The notes below the pieces were generated by a model that worked only from the letters and a program-made list of their open reading frames with translations, searched no databases and was not told where the DNA came from. A stretch of 13,835 nucleotides of DNA from JAQBYK01 sp964499425 (GTDB lineage Bacteria; Patescibacteriota; Gracilibacteria; UBA1369; LOWO2-01-FULL-3): positions 1-13,835 of the forward strand of contig CAZCLD010000035.1 of the NCBI GenBank assembly GCA_964499425.1, read 5' to 3'. This document shows, in pieces, positions 7,970 to 13,835 of the stretch. Within the stretch, counting starts at the first letter, position 1, and each line of letters begins with the position of its first letter. The position numbers and the translations under genes are program-made.

Positions 7970-8872
7970 TCACTTCAAATACTCTCTACATCGCTTCACC
8001 TCATCTTTGCTACCAATATAAATCGGCGATCTCTGTTCAAGACTTGATACCTCCTTATCCAAGATATTGTTACTTCCATCTGAAGCACTACCACCAGCCT
8101 GCTCCATCAAAAGTGCCATGGGAGCGCATTCGAAAAGTAATCTCAGTTTTCCATCAGGTGCATCTTGATAACCCGGATAGGCAAAAATCCCCTTTCCTTT
8201 GAGCAAAATCTGATTAATATCGGGGACCATTCCTCCAGAATAACGAAGAGTATATTGTTCTTTCACCCAGAAATTTAGAAGATCGATATAGTCCTGGCGA
8301 TGCTTGCCAGCACGCAAATTCCCAGGTGCAAACATTTTCCCCTCCCCCACTTTCAGATTTTCATTTGTCATAACAAATTCACCATCTTTCAACGTAAACT
8401 CATGCACACCTTTCTTCACAGTCAGAATAATAGTAGTTTTCGGGCCATAGACTCCAAGCATAGAAGCTAATTGATCCTTTCCCCTAACACCAATGAAAGT
8501 TTTGGCTTTATAAACAGCAAAAATCGTCCCAATCGTCAAATTTACATCCACAAGAGAAGATCCATCCAGGGGATCAGAAGCCACAGCATAATCACCATCT
8601 CCAAGTACAATCTCATTTTCTAATTCTTCAGAAGCAAGTAGTCCAATATCCTTATTTTTGCGCATTATATCTTCCCAAATATTGTTAGACAAAATATCAA
8701 GCGTCAATTGCTCCTCCCCATAGGCATTTTTCGTGCCAGTTTTACCCGGATCAGCGGTTTTGAGAGATTCAGAGATTTGTGCTACCACAGCAACCAAATC
8801 CAAAATTACAGAAGCAAGGCTTTCCTCTACATCTGTATTTTGAAGATACTCTTTTAGCGTAATTTCATCCAT
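7970..8872 (-). CDS. fbp: Fructose-1,6-bisphosphatase, class I
   Basis: This enzyme hydrolyses fructose-1,6-bisphosphate to fructose-6-phosphate, the irreversible gluconeogenic step. The 300-residue product shows the class I metal site (SEE at 81-83, SDPLDGSS at 99-106 with Asp100 and Asp103, and Glu248 in LLFECAPMA) and substrate motifs RYSGGMVPDINQIL (210-223) and AYPGYQDAPDGKLRLLFE. It is a little shorter than the roughly 330-residue enterobacterial enzyme, mostly at the N-terminus. The ATG lies inside the last codons of gap, an overlap of 19 bases, so the two genes are probably translationally coupled. The stop is TGA and two more in-frame TGA codons follow within a few codons, so TGA is a true stop here. 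Presence with aldolase and GAPDH points to a sugar-synthesising direction. Confidence 0.95.
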   Translation of the reverse strand: MDEITLKEYLQNTDVEESLASVILDLVAVVAQISESLKTADPGKTGTKNAYGEEQLTLDILSNNIWEDIMRKNKDIGLLASEELENEIVLGDGDYAVASDPLDGSSLVDVNLTIGTIFAVYKAKTFIGVRGKDQLASMLGVYGPKTTIILTVKKGVHEFTLKDGEFVMTNENLKVGEGKMFAPGNLRAGKHRQDYIDLLNFWVKEQYTLRYSGGMVPDINQILLKGKGIFAYPGYQDAPDGKLRLLFECAPMALLMEQAGGSASDGSNNILDKEVSSLEQRSPIYIGSKDEVKRCREYLK

Positions 8873-9861
8873 TTGATTAGGTCAGATATTCTTGAGATAT
8901 ACCCCCATTCATTATCATACCAGGCTATAACCTTGATGAGACCACCAGACAAAACCCTGGTGTTTTCCAAATCAATAATCGCACTACGAGGATCCCCCCT
9001 AAAATCAACCGAAACCAAAGGCTCATCACACGTTCCTAATATGCCCTCCAGTTTAGACTTTTCAGCATCTAAAAACACCTGATTAACCTGCTCTGCAGAA
9101 ACTTGGGCATCAATTTGCGCAACTATATCAAGACAAGAAACAGTTGGAATTGGCACTCTAAAAGCCATGCCAGAAATCTTTCCAGCTAAGTCAGGAATCA
9201 CACGCCCAACGGCCTGCATTGCACCCGTAGAAGTTGGAATAATTGATTCTGTAGTACTACGTGCTCGCCTATAATCTTCCGGATTAGAATTATCCAGCAA
9301 ATTCTGTGTATATGTGAAAGCATGTATAGAAGTCACAAAAGACTGCTGGACAGTAAAAGAATCATGCAAAACCTTCATGACCGGGCAAAGACAATTCGTA
9401 GTACAAGAGGCATTTGATAAAACATCATATTTCTCGGGATCAAACTCACTATCATTCACTCCCATCACAATGTTGGGCACCGTTTTATCCTTACATGGAG
9501 CCGTAATTAGCACTTTTTTCGCACCTGCTTCCAGATGCTTCTCCACATCCTTGTGAGTAGTAAATCTCCCTGTAGATTCAATAACAATGTCCACACCATG
9601 CTTTTTCCAGTCCAAATCGACAGGATTTTTGGTCTGATAAACATGTACTGTCTTCCCGTTGATTCTCAGATTTTGTCCATCAACCTCGATTTCACTATCA
9701 CATTTTCCATAAAGAGAGTCATGTTTCAAAAGATAAGCATGAGACTGCGCTTGAGCACGACTATTGATCGCCACAACTTCAAAATCCTTAGAACTCAAGA
9801 CTTGTCTATGCAAGCCGCGGCCAATTCGACCGTAACCATTAATTGCAATCCTTATAGGCAT
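8854..9861 (-). CDS. gap: Glyceraldehyde-3-phosphate dehydrogenase, probable NADP-preferring copy
   Basis: GAPDH interconverts glyceraldehyde-3-phosphate and 1,3-bisphosphoglycerate. The 335-residue protein has the N-terminal Rossmann motif INGYGRIGR, catalytic Cys153 in NASCTTNC, catalytic His180 in SIHAFTY, RRAR (198-201) and the C-terminal WYDNEWGY. The usual NAD-specifying Asp-Leu after the second strand (AINDL) is Ser34-Arg35 here (VVAINSRAQ), and the Leu-Pro pair that disfavours NADP in Bacillus-type enzymes is Asn191-Ser192. Both changes resemble NADP-accepting GAPDH (GapB, chloroplast type). The ATG at 9861 starts at the canonical position; the TTG at 9885 would add eight unconserved residues. 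It lies 10 bases after the aldolase gene and overlaps fbp by 19. A second GAPDH begins at 13679. Cofactor use is inferred, not shown. Confidence 0.96.
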   Translation of the reverse strand: MPIRIAINGYGRIGRGLHRQVLSSKDFEVVAINSRAQAQSHAYLLKHDSLYGKCDSEIEVDGQNLRINGKTVHVYQTKNPVDLDWKKHGVDIVIESTGRFTTHKDVEKHLEAGAKKVLITAPCKDKTVPNIVMGVNDSEFDPEKYDVLSNASCTTNCLCPVMKVLHDSFTVQQSFVTSIHAFTYTQNLLDNSNPEDYRRARSTTESIIPTSTGAMQAVGRVIPDLAGKISGMAFRVPIPTVSCLDIVAQIDAQVSAEQVNQVFLDAEKSKLEGILGTCDEPLVSVDFRGDPRSAIIDLENTRVLSGGLIKVIAWYDNEWGYISRISDLIKWMKLR

Positions 9862-9871
9862 AAATTCGTGG

Positions 9872-10864
9872 TTATTGAGAATCAAGCATTTTCTGGAATT
9901 TCTTGGTAATCTCTAAAGAATCTTTCCACTCTCTCTTCCACATATTTCGCCCAAATATGAACCCAAAACAACCAGCATCTGTACATGCTTGAGCATTCTC
10001 CATCAAATCACTATCTCCAATCTGAGATCCTCCACTAAACAGTACAGGAACTCCCTGCGCAGCATCTACCACACGTTTAGATCTCTCCCATTTCTGGTCT
10101 TTCGATGAAAGTGACTGCAATTCTTTTTCAAATTTTCTGTAAACCTCAGGAACACCCTCAAGATCGGCATAATCCTCATCAGCAGGTTTCGGCAAATTAG
10201 CTTTTATCACCGAAGCACCCATCTCTGTAGCCATCCTAGTAGCAGATTCAATCATGTAACTAGTTTCCTTACCTCCTTTAGCATCCACTGCCTCACCCCT
10301 CGGATAAGCCCAAACAACAAGTGGCATTCCATATCTATCACATTCTTTACGTACGGCAGCTAACTGTGTCATATCCTCATCTTGCCGTGGCGAACCATAG
10401 TACATCGTATATCCCACAGCACTAGCCCCCATTCTTACAGCATCCTCAACCCAAGAAGTATGAACACTGAGAGGTTTTGCCTGAGAAGGAATAGAGGTTT
10501 TGCCGTTGAGTTTAAGAAGAAGAGGAACAGAACCCACTAGCTTACTCCAATATCTCTTGGCGACACCAATATGAATAGCAACACCATTGTAACCACCTTC
10601 CTGAGCCAATTTACAGATATAATCAGGATTTGCAGCCTCAGGATTAGGATCTACGTGACGATTGTCATGCTCAATAAACTGATCATAAGGAAGAATCAAG
10701 CTATGACCGCTTTCTCTTACCATGTTACGCAATCTCGCTAATTCTCCGACCGAATAGGTCAAATCGCGAAAAAACTTCATTGGATCTTTCTGACCCGGCC
10801 TTTTATGAGAAGAAACACCTGACTTTTTCATTTTTATTGTGTTAGATGCTGTTAGAGTTGACAT
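9872..10864 (-). CDS. fbaB: Fructose-bisphosphate aldolase, class I (archaeal/DhnA type)
   Basis: The 330-residue protein belongs to the Schiff-base aldolase family of archaea and E. coli FbaB, which joins or cleaves dihydroxyacetone phosphate and glyceraldehyde-3-phosphate. Visible landmarks are LILPYDQFIEHDNRH (near 57-70), VPLLLKLNGKTS (113-124), AVGYTMYYGS (149-158), VVWAYPRGEAV (183-193), GASVIKANLPKP with candidate Schiff-base Lys221, and the phosphate-binding LFSGGSQIGD plus GFIFGRNMW near the C-terminus. The first 30 residues are basic and probably not part of the barrel, so an internal Met (12 or 29) is a possible start. It is the first of three sugar enzyme genes, 10 bases ahead of gap. 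It sits 79 bases after the ftsL-like gene. No Shine-Dalgarno motif precedes the ATG. Confidence 0.93.
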   Translation of the reverse strand: MSTLTASNTIKMKKSGVSSHKRPGQKDPMKFFRDLTYSVGELARLRNMVRESGHSLILPYDQFIEHDNRHVDPNPEAANPDYICKLAQEGGYNGVAIHIGVAKRYWSKLVGSVPLLLKLNGKTSIPSQAKPLSVHTSWVEDAVRMGASAVGYTMYYGSPRQDEDMTQLAAVRKECDRYGMPLVVWAYPRGEAVDAKGGKETSYMIESATRMATEMGASVIKANLPKPADEDYADLEGVPEVYRKFEKELQSLSSKDQKWERSKRVVDAAQGVPVLFSGGSQIGDSDLMENAQACTDAGCFGFIFGRNMWKREWKDSLEITKKFQKMLDSQ

Positions 10865-10932
10865 AATGTTAATTTAAATGCCCTTTAGGTGGCAGCTTAA
10901 AGGAAAAAAGGCGGAATTTCAATGAAAACTTT

Positions 10933-10948
10933 GGTGATTTAGATCACC
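10933..10948 (-). terminator. Weak hairpin at the ftsL-like stop codon
   Basis: On the - strand GGTGAT, a CTAA loop and ATCACC form a 6-bp stem that includes the TGA stop of the ftsL-like gene. It is followed by AAAGTTTTC, a poor U-tract, so it is at best a weak or partial terminator. The rest of the 79-base gap to the aldolase gene holds only a looser inverted repeat (CCTTTA and TAAAGG, 10898-10903 and 10882-10887). Confidence 0.25.
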
Positions 10949-11297
10949 TACTAGCAATCGCACTTTCACCATCAACAAAAACAATTTGAGGAGGCTTAAC
11001 CATAGCTTGTACCCTCGTAGATTCTTGAATAAAATTAAGCGAACGTGCCTTAGAAATCAACATTTCGCTTTGTTCACTCTTCTTAATAAGCTCTTGGTGC
11101 TGACTTTCGAGCTTATTCAAAACATATCCCTTAGTAACCTGCCTAGTCGAAAAAACTAGGGTAATAACAGTGATCAAGACTACAAAAGTAATCAAAGACA
11201 TTATCAAAAAGTATGGGCCTGGTTCAAAATTAGGCAAAACCCGCTTTATTAAGCTCTTTTTATACGTGTTTCCACGCGAGAGTATAAGTTGAGACAT
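10944..11297 (-). CDS. ftsL: FtsL/DivIC-like small membrane division protein
   Basis: The 117-residue product has a basic cytoplasmic N-terminus, one membrane segment (about 29-50) and an extracytoplasmic heptad-like helix (about 55-90: YVLNKLESQHQELIKKSEQ). The short tail KPPQIVFVDGESA follows. This is the FtsL/DivIC layout, in which the coiled coil pairs with a partner and recruits septal peptidoglycan synthase. FtsL sequences diverge strongly, so the call rests on architecture and on position directly after rsmH (22-base gap), the standard dcw order. The expected next gene, ftsI, is missing and a sugar enzyme follows instead. The stop is TGA. The sequence between rsmH and the ATG is very AT-rich and has no Shine-Dalgarno motif. 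Confidence 0.75.
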   Translation of the reverse strand: MSQLILSRGNTYKKSLIKRVLPNFEPGPYFLIMSLITFVVLITVITLVFSTRQVTKGYVLNKLESQHQELIKKSEQSEMLISKARSLNFIQESTRVQAMVKPPQIVFVDGESAIASR

Positions 11298-11319
11298 ATT
11301 TTATATAATAGGAATGAGA

Positions 11320-12267
11320 TCATGAGGGTAATTTTTTGTAAGCACGCAATTTTGCGCTTCTACTGCGAGGATTAGAGGAAATCTCTCGCCGACTAGGTGT
11401 TACTGGTTTTTTGGTTAAAGACTCAACAAGGGGTTCTCCATGATTGCTGTATACTCCATCTCCAGGAGGCTTCATTAATTCTTTAAAGAATTGCTTCACA
11501 ATCCGATCCTCCAGAGAATGATAGGAAATAATCACAATTCTCCCACCAACCTTTAAGAGTTCAAAAGCCTGGACTAAAGCCTCCTTCAGGGCATTTAATT
11601 CATCGTTAACTTCAATCCTCAAAGCCTGGAAAATTTTTGTAGCCGGATGAGCCCTTGAGGTATGCTTTTTAGGAAGTATTCCTTCCAAAAACTCTCTAAA
11701 TTTCACCGTAGAATCAAAGGAAGTAACCTTTCGCTCTTCACAAATCCTCCTGGCCACTTTTCTTGCCATCTGTTCTTCCCCATACTTAAAGAAAATGTCA
11801 GCCAACCCCTGTTCACTATAAGTTTTGAGAATTCCTGCAGCAGTAAGGTCGCAGTCCGGATCAAAACGCATATCCAGAGGACCATCAAGCTGGAATGAAA
11901 AACCTCTTTCAGCTGTATCCACATGGGTAGAGGCCAAGCCTAGATCAAACAGAATGCCAGTAACTGCGCTATGCTCACTTTCGCTCGCTTCGCGCACCCT
12001 AGTTTTTAAATAACGAAAATTATCTTTGAAGTAAACGATTTGTTTCTCATGGTCCTTTAGCCTGGCACTAGCTTCCTTTAGATTTCTCTCATCCTGATCA
12101 AATGCGTACAAAACACCACTTTTTCCTATCTTTTTGAGTATATCCAGGCTATGTCCCCCCAAACCCAACGTAGCATCCACCACCCTGTCACCAGCATGCA
12201 AGTCCAGGTACTCTTCAACCTCCTCCTTAAGGACTGGCACATGCTGTAAATCGGCTCTAGTGTTCAA
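11320..12267 (-). CDS. rsmH: 16S rRNA (cytosine-1402 N4) methyltransferase RsmH (MraW)
   Basis: RsmH methylates N4 of C1402 in the ribosomal P site using S-adenosylmethionine. The 315-residue protein shows HVPVL near the N-terminus, the SAM-binding VVDATLGLGGHS (29-40), the FDLGLAS loop (107-113), GFSFQLDGPLDMRFDP (122-137), HPATKIFQALRIEVNDEL, IISYHSLEDRIVKQFF and a basic C-terminus RSRSAKLRAYKK. The start is a TTG at 12267, placed a few residues before HVPVL as in relatives; no ATG is available upstream in frame. mraZ, which normally precedes it, is absent. It heads a run of seven same-strand genes and is divergent from the small exporter gene. Confidence 0.95.
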   Translation of the reverse strand: MNTRADLQHVPVLKEEVEEYLDLHAGDRVVDATLGLGGHSLDILKKIGKSGVLYAFDQDERNLKEASARLKDHEKQIVYFKDNFRYLKTRVREASESEHSAVTGILFDLGLASTHVDTAERGFSFQLDGPLDMRFDPDCDLTAAGILKTYSEQGLADIFFKYGEEQMARKVARRICEERKVTSFDSTVKFREFLEGILPKKHTSRAHPATKIFQALRIEVNDELNALKEALVQAFELLKVGGRIVIISYHSLEDRIVKQFFKELMKPPGDGVYSNHGEPLVESLTKKPVTPSRREISSNPRSRSAKLRAYKKLPS

Positions 12268-12310
12268 AACTTGTGTGCGAAATGTGTATAATTTTTTTAC
12301 TAGCTGCTAC

Positions 12311-12327
12311 CCCCTTAAAATAAGGGG
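12311..12327. repeat. Inverted repeat overlapping the putative rsmH promoter
   Basis: CCCCTTA, an AAA centre and TAAGGGG form a perfect 7-bp inverted repeat about 45 bases upstream of the rsmH start. It covers the putative -10 element, so it could be an operator. As a transcript hairpin it would have a tight 3-base loop and no U-tract, so a terminator is unlikely. Confidence 0.6.
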
Positions 12328-12345
12328 AAACCAGGGTTTGGTCAA
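12317..12345 (-). promoter_or_regulatory. Candidate promoter for the rsmH-ftsL-sugar gene run
   Basis: On the - strand TTGACC (12345-12340, five of six to -35) is followed after 17 bases by TATTTT (12322-12317, four of six to -10). Transcription would begin near 12310, about 43 bases before the rsmH TTG. It is an eye-made match in AT-rich DNA. Confidence 0.3.
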
Positions 12346-12544
12346 TGGATGTAGAAACAGTACGTATACAAATACTAGTCGTAAAGAACACACCAGGCGT
12401 CAATAACGCTTTCAGAAAGGGAAAAGTCGCGTAGTAACTTTTCTGTTGTACAAAAACCCCGTTGTTGTTTAATTTTTTTGAACACAGCAATTCTATCTCA
12501 AAATTTTACTTTACCAATAGCACAATAAAGAGTTAAATAAAGGC

Positions 12545-13012
12545 ATGACTACAGAGTTAATCATCTTTTTTTCAGCAATGATTCCGTTCTTAGAACTTAA
12601 GATAGCTATTCCGCTTGGGGCTCAACTAGGACTTTCAACAACCAGTACATACTTATTCGCAGTAGCAGGCAGCATAGTACCTGCAGCACTGATGCTAGCA
12701 CTTGTTGGCCCTATTTCTAATTTTCTAAGAAAAAAATCTAAAAGAACAGATATCTTCTTCGAAAAACTCTTTCATAGAACACGAAAAGAACACACCAAGA
12801 AATTTCAAAGATACGGCGCCATTTTTCTTATTGCGGTAGTTGCAATCCCACTACCTGGCAGTGGTAGCGGAGTGGGCGCGCTAATAGCATTCTTATTTGG
12901 TGTAGATTACTGGAAAGGCCTAAGTCTCATAGCAACAGGCGTAGTAATAGGAGGCCTACTCCTAACAGCAGGCTTCGAATCAGTATTTGCAATACTAGAC
13001 CTATTTACCTAA
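12545..13012 (+). CDS. Small multidrug-export family (COG2426-like) integral membrane protein
   Basis: The 155-residue protein has about four hydrophobic segments (roughly 4-24, 33-58, 90-113, 122-150) and a basic, charged cytoplasmic loop (about 62-88). The two family-type signatures are IPFLELKIAIPLGAQLGL at the N-terminus and PLPGSGSGVGALIAFLFG in the second half, each with the Pro/Gly-rich re-entrant look of this family. The name comes from old export annotation; the true substrate is unknown. The ATG is preceded by AAAGG only one base away, too close to act as a normal ribosome-binding site. The gene is divergent from rsmH and its stop shares bases with the stop of the convergent tsaC gene. 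Confidence 0.8.
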   Translation: MTTELIIFFSAMIPFLELKIAIPLGAQLGLSTTSTYLFAVAGSIVPAALMLALVGPISNFLRKKSKRTDIFFEKLFHRTRKEHTKKFQRYGAIFLIAVVAIPLPGSGSGVGALIAFLFGVDYWKGLSLIATGVVIGGLLLTAGFESVFAILDLFT

Positions 13013-13584
13013 ATAACAATCTCTCCCTCTCTCAAAATCTCTACCTTATCACCATCAATTTTAACTACGGTAGAAGGCTTGTTTTCCGCAATCCTACCTC
13101 CATCCACAATCAAATCAATCCCCGGCAACACCTCAGGCTCATAAAGTTCATTTTCACCCGCAATATTAGCACTAGTGGTAGTAATAGGCTGACTAAACTT
13201 CATAACCACATTGCGACAAAATTCCAAATCAGAAACCCTAATGGACACAAATTCATGACCTTTATTAAAATACTCTGGCAGCGTCTCCTTCCTAGGAACA
13301 AGGATAGAAAGTGGCCCCGGCCAATATTTTTCTGCAAATTCCAATGCTTTTTTAGAGAAATCCCCGTATTCCTGAGCCATTTCTAAACCATCTACCATAA
13401 TACTAATAGGTTTATCTGATTTCATGTCCTTAACATAATAGAGCTTCTTCAAAGCTTCCTCATTAAAAATATCCACCGCAAAACCATAACAAGTCTCAGT
13501 CGGATGCATCACTAAACCACCCTCATCCAGACTAATTACAGCCTTTTCTACCGCATTGGGATCATTTAAACCTACTCTATCCAT
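13009..13584 (-). CDS. tsaC: Threonylcarbamoyl-AMP synthase (TsaC/YrdC/Sua5 family)
   Basis: TsaC makes threonylcarbamoyl-AMP from threonine, bicarbonate and ATP, the first step of t6A formation at position 37 of ANN-decoding tRNAs. The 191-residue protein has the single YrdC domain without the C-terminal Sua5 extension. Visible motifs are HPTETCYGFAVD (27-38), DKPISIMV (57-64), WPGPLSILVPRK (88-99), SIRVSD, TTTSANIAGE with the SxN pair, and STVVKIDGDKVEILREGEI near the C-terminus. The family KxR motif reads Lys52-Asp-Met54 here, so the usual arginine is replaced. The ATG has no Shine-Dalgarno motif. The gene overlaps the exporter tail-to-tail by four bases and diverges from the second GAPDH across 94 bases. 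Confidence 0.92.
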   Translation of the reverse strand: MDRVGLNDPNAVEKAVISLDEGGLVMHPTETCYGFAVDIFNEEALKKLYYVKDMKSDKPISIMVDGLEMAQEYGDFSKKALEFAEKYWPGPLSILVPRKETLPEYFNKGHEFVSIRVSDLEFCRNVVMKFSQPITTTSANIAGENELYEPEVLPGIDLIVDGGRIAENKPSTVVKIDGDKVEILREGEIVI

Positions 13585-13621
13585 AAAATTAATCAGTAAT
13601 TAGCAGCAGTCTACTAAAACA

Positions 13622-13650
13622 TATACAAAGAATGCAATGGCATATATACT
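13622..13650 (+). promoter_or_regulatory. Candidate promoter for the second GAPDH gene
   Basis: TATACA (13622-13627, four of six to -35) and TATACT (13645-13650, five of six to -10) are 17 bases apart, predicting a start near 13657 and a leader of about 22 bases without a Shine-Dalgarno motif. The spacing and strong -10 are favourable, but the AT-rich context makes chance matches likely. Confidence 0.4.
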
Positions 13651-13678
13651 GTGCGCGAAAAATTCATAACCTATTCAT

Positions 13679-13835
13679 ATGAAACCTAAAGTCGCCATCA
13701 ATGGCTTCGGTCGAATCGGCCGCCAAATCTTCCGTATAAACCTGGAGAAAGACTATTTCGACATCGTCGCAATAAACGATCTCGGAGATGCCAAAACAAT
13801 GTCCCACCTACTAAAATATGATACTAATTACGGAG
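13679..13835 (+). CDS. gap: Glyceraldehyde-3-phosphate dehydrogenase, second copy, probable NAD type (3' partial)
   Basis: Only the first 52 codons lie in the window; the gene runs off the end. MKPKVAINGFGRIGRQIF is the GAPDH Rossmann start, and VAINDLGDAKTMSHLLKYD follows in the normal place. Asp at the end of the second strand (AIND) is the usual NAD-specifying residue, unlike the Ser-Arg of the copy at 8854-9861. Codon use also differs: 22 of the 52 codons end in C, against 7 of the first 52 in the other copy, a bias typical of highly expressed genes. It starts a transcription unit of its own, divergent from tsaC. The catalytic cysteine is outside the window, so activity cannot be judged. 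Confidence 0.93.
   Translation, partial: MKPKVAINGFGRIGRQIFRINLEKDYFDIVAINDLGDAKTMSHLLKYDTNYG

Larger units (their letters stand above)
12268..12544. other. Divergent intergenic region between rsmH and the small exporter
   Basis: This 277-base stretch separates genes facing away from each other, so it should carry both promoters. It contains a 7-bp inverted repeat with a 3-base centre (12311-12327), a promoter-like sequence for rsmH, and two long A/T runs (12290-12297 and 12470-12479). An open frame of 77 codons on the - strand (12257-12490) has a TTG start and no recognisable domain, and I do not regard it as a gene. No tRNA or riboswitch fold was seen. Confidence 0.6.

Noticed and set aside
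7912..8872. Possible UGA=Gly recoding (Gracilibacteria/Absconditabacteria code)
   Set aside because: fbp, rsmH and the ftsL-like gene end in TGA at their natural family lengths, several TGA follow the fbp stop in frame, and no conserved glycine inside the genes is coded by TGA.
9313..9909. Open frames on the + strand opposite gap and aldolase
   Set aside because: They are antisense shadows of strongly conserved genes and encode no recognisable protein.
10894..10922. Promoter-like TTGAAA and TAAGCT with 17-base spacing before the aldolase gene
   Set aside because: The -10 matches at only three of six positions, so it is too weak to list, although an independent aldolase promoter in this gap remains possible.
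12257..12490. 77-codon - strand frame upstream of rsmH, considered as mraZ or a small gene
   Set aside because: It has a TTG start, no MraZ-like sequence, no recognisable domain and it overlaps the rsmH start in another frame; it looks like noncoding leader.
1..13835. Search for CRISPR arrays, toxin-antitoxin pairs, transposases, phage genes and tRNAs
   Set aside because: No spaced direct repeats, no typical small gene pairs, no integrase or transposase motifs and no cloverleaf sequence were seen in the gaps.

Overview
The window reads as compact, AT-rich bacterial chromosome. Fourteen protein genes, two cut by the window edges, fill nearly all of it. Junctions are short gaps or overlaps, and I see no rRNA, tRNA, CRISPR array, transposase or phage gene. 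Stops are TAA, TAG and TGA, so the standard bacterial code fits. The gene set (small ECF sigma factor with a FecR-type membrane partner, CAP-domain and LCP envelope proteins, archaeal-type class I aldolase, a broken-up dcw cluster, almost no Shine-Dalgarno motifs) resembles Candidate Phyla Radiation / Patescibacteria genomes, perhaps Peregrinibacteria. That placement is an inference with low to moderate confidence. A 20-N run at 1768-1787 shows this is a scaffolded or masked assembly.

Positions 1-5444 (+ strand) form a tight cell-envelope cluster: a secreted CAP-domain protein (5' end missing), an LCP (LytR-CpsA-Psr) protein, an S4-domain rRNA pseudouridine synthase, a D-Ala-D-Ala carboxypeptidase and MraY. 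Consecutive genes overlap by up to 14 bases or are separated by 1-5 bases. The enzymes make the first lipid-linked peptidoglycan precursor (MraY), trim stem peptides (carboxypeptidase) and probably attach polymers to the wall (LCP).

Positions 5427-12267 hold seven genes that all run on the - strand. In transcription order they are rsmH, ftsL-like, class I fructose-bisphosphate aldolase, GAPDH, fructose-1,6-bisphosphatase, ECF sigma factor and a membrane FecR-domain protein. The rsmH-ftsL pair is the remnant of a dcw cluster. The three sugar enzymes are consecutive steps from 1,3-bisphosphoglycerate up to fructose-6-phosphate, which suggests gluconeogenesis. The sigma factor and FecR protein look like a regulator and membrane sensor pair.

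Positions 12268-13835 hold a divergent promoter region, a small multidrug-export family membrane protein (+), a TsaC/YrdC-type tRNA-modification enzyme (-, sharing stop-codon bases with its neighbour) and the start of a second GAPDH (+), cut by the window end. The two GAPDH copies differ at the cofactor-specificity position and in codon use. This is the most interesting signal here: a probable NADP-type anabolic copy next to fbp and a probable NAD-type, highly expressed glycolytic copy. I found no clearly new defence or mobile system.
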